Part shown: positions 6,227 to 7,265 of the stretch, piece after piece | How the letters are laid out: each line of letters starts with the position of its first letter | How positions within the stretch are numbered: the first letter of the stretch is position 1 | Assembly: GCA_004299495.1 (NCBI GenBank) | Contig: SCPY01000226.1 | Location: forward strand, 1 to 7,265 | Direction of reading: 5' to 3' | Length of the DNA stretch: 7,265 nt | Source: a bacterium | Lineage (GTDB): Bacteria; Omnitrophota; Gorgyraeia; Gygaellales; UBA12090 | Notes under the pieces: model-generated | Told to the model about the DNA's origin: nothing | Seen by the model: the letters and a program-made list of their open reading frames with translations, nothing else | The model's database searches: none | Position numbers and translations under genes: made by a program

Positions 6227-6393
6227 TTGCGGGTCCTGCCAAGGCTTGCTTTTCACAGCACCGCTCGGTTTTCCCCGCCGAGGAAAACCTCGCTCGGCGA
6301 ATCTGCTCGCTCTCACATCCTCTGGATTAGCGGGTGAACCCTGGCCGCTCGCATCTTCAACGTGCTGCTCAAAACAAGCCTTGTCACCCGCAA
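6227..6393. repeat. palindromic repeat element between two operon genes
   Basis: This GC-rich stretch of about 167 bp is bounded by an imperfect inverted repeat. The left arm, 6227-6261, contains TTGCGGGT, CAAGGCTTG and AGCAC. The right arm, 6362-6393, contains their complements with a few mismatches. Nested inside are GGTTTTCC/GGAAAACC (6267-6274 and 6282-6289), CGCCGAG/CTCGGCG (6276-6282 and 6293-6299) and GCGGGTGA/TCACCCGC (6330-6337 and 6384-6391). It starts almost at the stop codon of the GlpA-like gene and ends just before the start of the next gene. There is no transposase, so a MITE-like or REP/RPE-like repeat is the best description. Confidence 0.7.
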
Positions 6394-6398
6394 TTACC

Positions 6399-7187
6399 TT
6401 ACGGCAAATACTCCCTATCTTCCTTTATGATCTCCGAACCTGCCCCTCTTTTGGTTATCGCGGTCAAGGTAGTTTTCGTTTCCTGGGATAGGATTTTCAT
6501 AATCCTGGTAGTGCAAAAACTTCCATGGCACCTGCCTCCCTGAGCTCGGGTCCTGAATTTTATCCCGTCAAGCGTCTTTGCCCCGTCGGAAATTGCCTGC
6601 TTTATCTCTTTGGCGGAAACCAGCTCGCACCTGCAGACAATATCTCCGTAACCGGAGTCGCGCTTAATCAATTTCTCGGTTTCGGATAGAGGGATGTTAA
6701 ACAAATGGATTGTTTTCTTACGCCGGGAGCGAAAGATCAATTTTTTGCGTAACTCAAGCCCCTTTTCCTTTAAGATATCGCGCACCATAAGCGCGATTGC
6801 CGGGGCCGCGGTCAGGCCCGGAGACTGAATTCCTGCCACATTCACAAATCCCGGCGCCTTATCCTCATAACGGATGATAAAGTCATCTCCTGCCGCCGGC
6901 CAGAGGGCCGCGGTTTGGCTTCCCATAAGCCAGGGGGCTATGGTGCGGCTTCCAATAGCCGCAGCCATAGCCAAAGCCGACGGGCGCAGGCCGGCAAAAT
7001 AGGCAATCACATCGTTTTCGCTTATAGCAGGAAGCAGCTTCTTGGCTAATCCGAATACCTTTTTAAGCCCCTCCTCAGTAGTAGACAAATCCTCCTTATC
7101 CTCAACTTCCTCGGCAGTAGGCCCAACCATTGGATTTCCGTCGGCTGTCTTGATAACCAAAATGCCCTTTGATATCTTTGAAGGCAT
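6399..7187 (-). CDS. GlpA-like FAD-dependent dehydrogenase, C-terminal part (5' end interrupted)
   Basis: This is the C-terminal two thirds of a glycerol-3-phosphate-dehydrogenase-like flavoprotein (TM1432 group). Conserved blocks are MPSKISKGILV, DGNPMVGPTAEEVEDKED, YFAGLRPS (63-70), DDFIIRY and FVNVAGIQSPGLTAAPAIA (about 114-132). A BFD-type [2Fe-2S] domain has C185, C187, C220 and C225 (VCRCE...GGRCHGSFC). The first methionine here is not a credible native start, because homology continues upstream through 7265 across an in-frame TAA. The N-terminal FAD-binding half lies outside the window. Residues 71-100 are an extra alanine-rich segment, absent from relatives as I recall them, encoded by palindromic DNA. 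With the next two genes it forms a conserved redox module. If the TAA is real, only a fragment could be made. Confidence 0.85.
   Translation of the reverse strand: MPSKISKGILVIKTADGNPMVGPTAEEVEDKEDLSTTEEGLKKVFGLAKKLLPAISENDVIAYFAGLRPSALAMAAAIGSRTIAPWLMGSQTAALWPAAGDDFIIRYEDKAPGFVNVAGIQSPGLTAAPAIALMVRDILKEKGLELRKKLIFRSRRKKTIHLFNIPLSETEKLIKRDSGYGDIVCRCELVSAKEIKQAISDGAKTLDGIKFRTRAQGGRCHGSFCTTRIMKILSQETKTTLTAITKRGAGSEIIKEDREYLP
6888..6977 (-). repeat. in-frame palindromic insert within the GlpA-like gene
   Basis: These 90 bases (about two thirds G+C by hand count) encode 30 residues between the conserved LRPS and DDFII blocks. They contain nested inverted repeats: ggctatggtgcggc (6936-6949) with gccgcagccatagcc (6958-6972, one extra base), TTTGGCT (6914-6920) with AGCCAAA (6969-6975), and GGCTT (6917-6921) with AAGCC (6927-6931). 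The frame stays open through it. Confidence 0.55.
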
Positions 7188-7265
7188 TGGAAAAAGCAGA
7201 TGATTGGCCAGATTCTCCCTTTTCTTATCCAGGATAAACTCTTAGCCTTTGCGCGGCTTAATCTT
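7188..7265 (-). pseudogene. upstream continuation of the GlpA-like gene with in-frame TAA
   Basis: Reading the same frame upstream of the first methionine gives EFILDKKRENLANHLLFP, then TAA at 7242-7244, then KIKPRKG to the window edge. Relatives have a conserved block of the form PRKGEYxLLDK followed by hydrophobic FPxPTKISKG at this place, so both sides of the TAA belong to one protein. The stop therefore breaks the gene, or reflects a sequence or assembly error; a single CAA-to-TAA change would explain it. The rest of the gene lies beyond the window. Confidence 0.7.

Noticed and set aside
6207..6242. TTG start giving a 12-residue N-terminal extension of the FAD oxidoreductase
   Set aside because: The extension overlaps the arm of the palindromic element, is hydrophilic and lies before the first beta strand. 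The ATG at 6206 fits the family start better.
6246..6543. Plus-strand open frames over the palindromic element and the 3' end of the GlpA-like gene
   Set aside because: They are antisense to clear coding sequence and to palindromic DNA, which keeps several frames open. No start signals or family resemblance are visible.
1..7265. CRISPR array, insertion sequence with transposase, or prophage genes
   Set aside because: No regularly spaced direct repeats, transposase or phage-protein motifs were seen on either strand.

Overview
The window reads as a piece of an uncultured Gram-negative-type bacterium of moderate G+C. Two adjacent lipoprotein genes (one DUF3568-like), a tightly packed operon with four-base overlaps, and the gene set suggest the Omnitrophota/PVC neighbourhood. 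That assignment is inference from gene style, not from a marker gene. Every supported gene lies on the minus strand, so transcription runs from high to low coordinates.

Region 1 (7265 to 4924) holds a conserved three-gene redox module of the kind seen in Thermotoga (TM1432-TM1434 type). It consists of a glycerol-3-phosphate-dehydrogenase-like FAD protein with a C-terminal BFD-type [2Fe-2S] domain, an NAD/FAD oxidoreductase, and a small DUF1667 cysteine protein. The first gene enters from outside the window and is odd in two ways. It has an in-frame TAA inside a conserved stretch, and it carries a GC-rich palindromic in-frame insert of about 30 codons. A second palindromic element of about 165 bp separates it from the second gene.

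Region 2 (4927 to 1770) continues the same tight cluster with mnmA (tRNA U34 2-thiolation), nadA (quinolinate synthase, NAD synthesis), a DUF3568-like lipoprotein and a lipoprotein staphylococcal-nuclease-family enzyme with a C-terminal OB-like domain. Overlaps of 4 and 17 bases and a gap of 8 bases argue for co-transcription and translational coupling. The redox module, MnmA and NadA share Fe-S, NAD or sulfur chemistry. The two lipoproteins look like a separate envelope pair.

Region 3 (1762 to 1262) begins with a tRNA-Phe(GAA) gene that has its own strong promoter and a perfect-stem terminator. Beyond it lie about 340 bp without a recognised gene. This stretch contains a hairpin, a 59-codon open frame with a signal-peptide-like segment, and a compact unit of promoter, short RNA and terminator that looks like a small RNA or a 22-residue peptide gene.

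Region 4 (1131 to 1) is AT-rich and holds a stand-alone SIR2-like (predicted NAD-hydrolysing) protein. Its position downstream of a tRNA gene is typical of accessory or defence cargo. No integrase, att duplication, CRISPR array or insertion-sequence transposase is visible.
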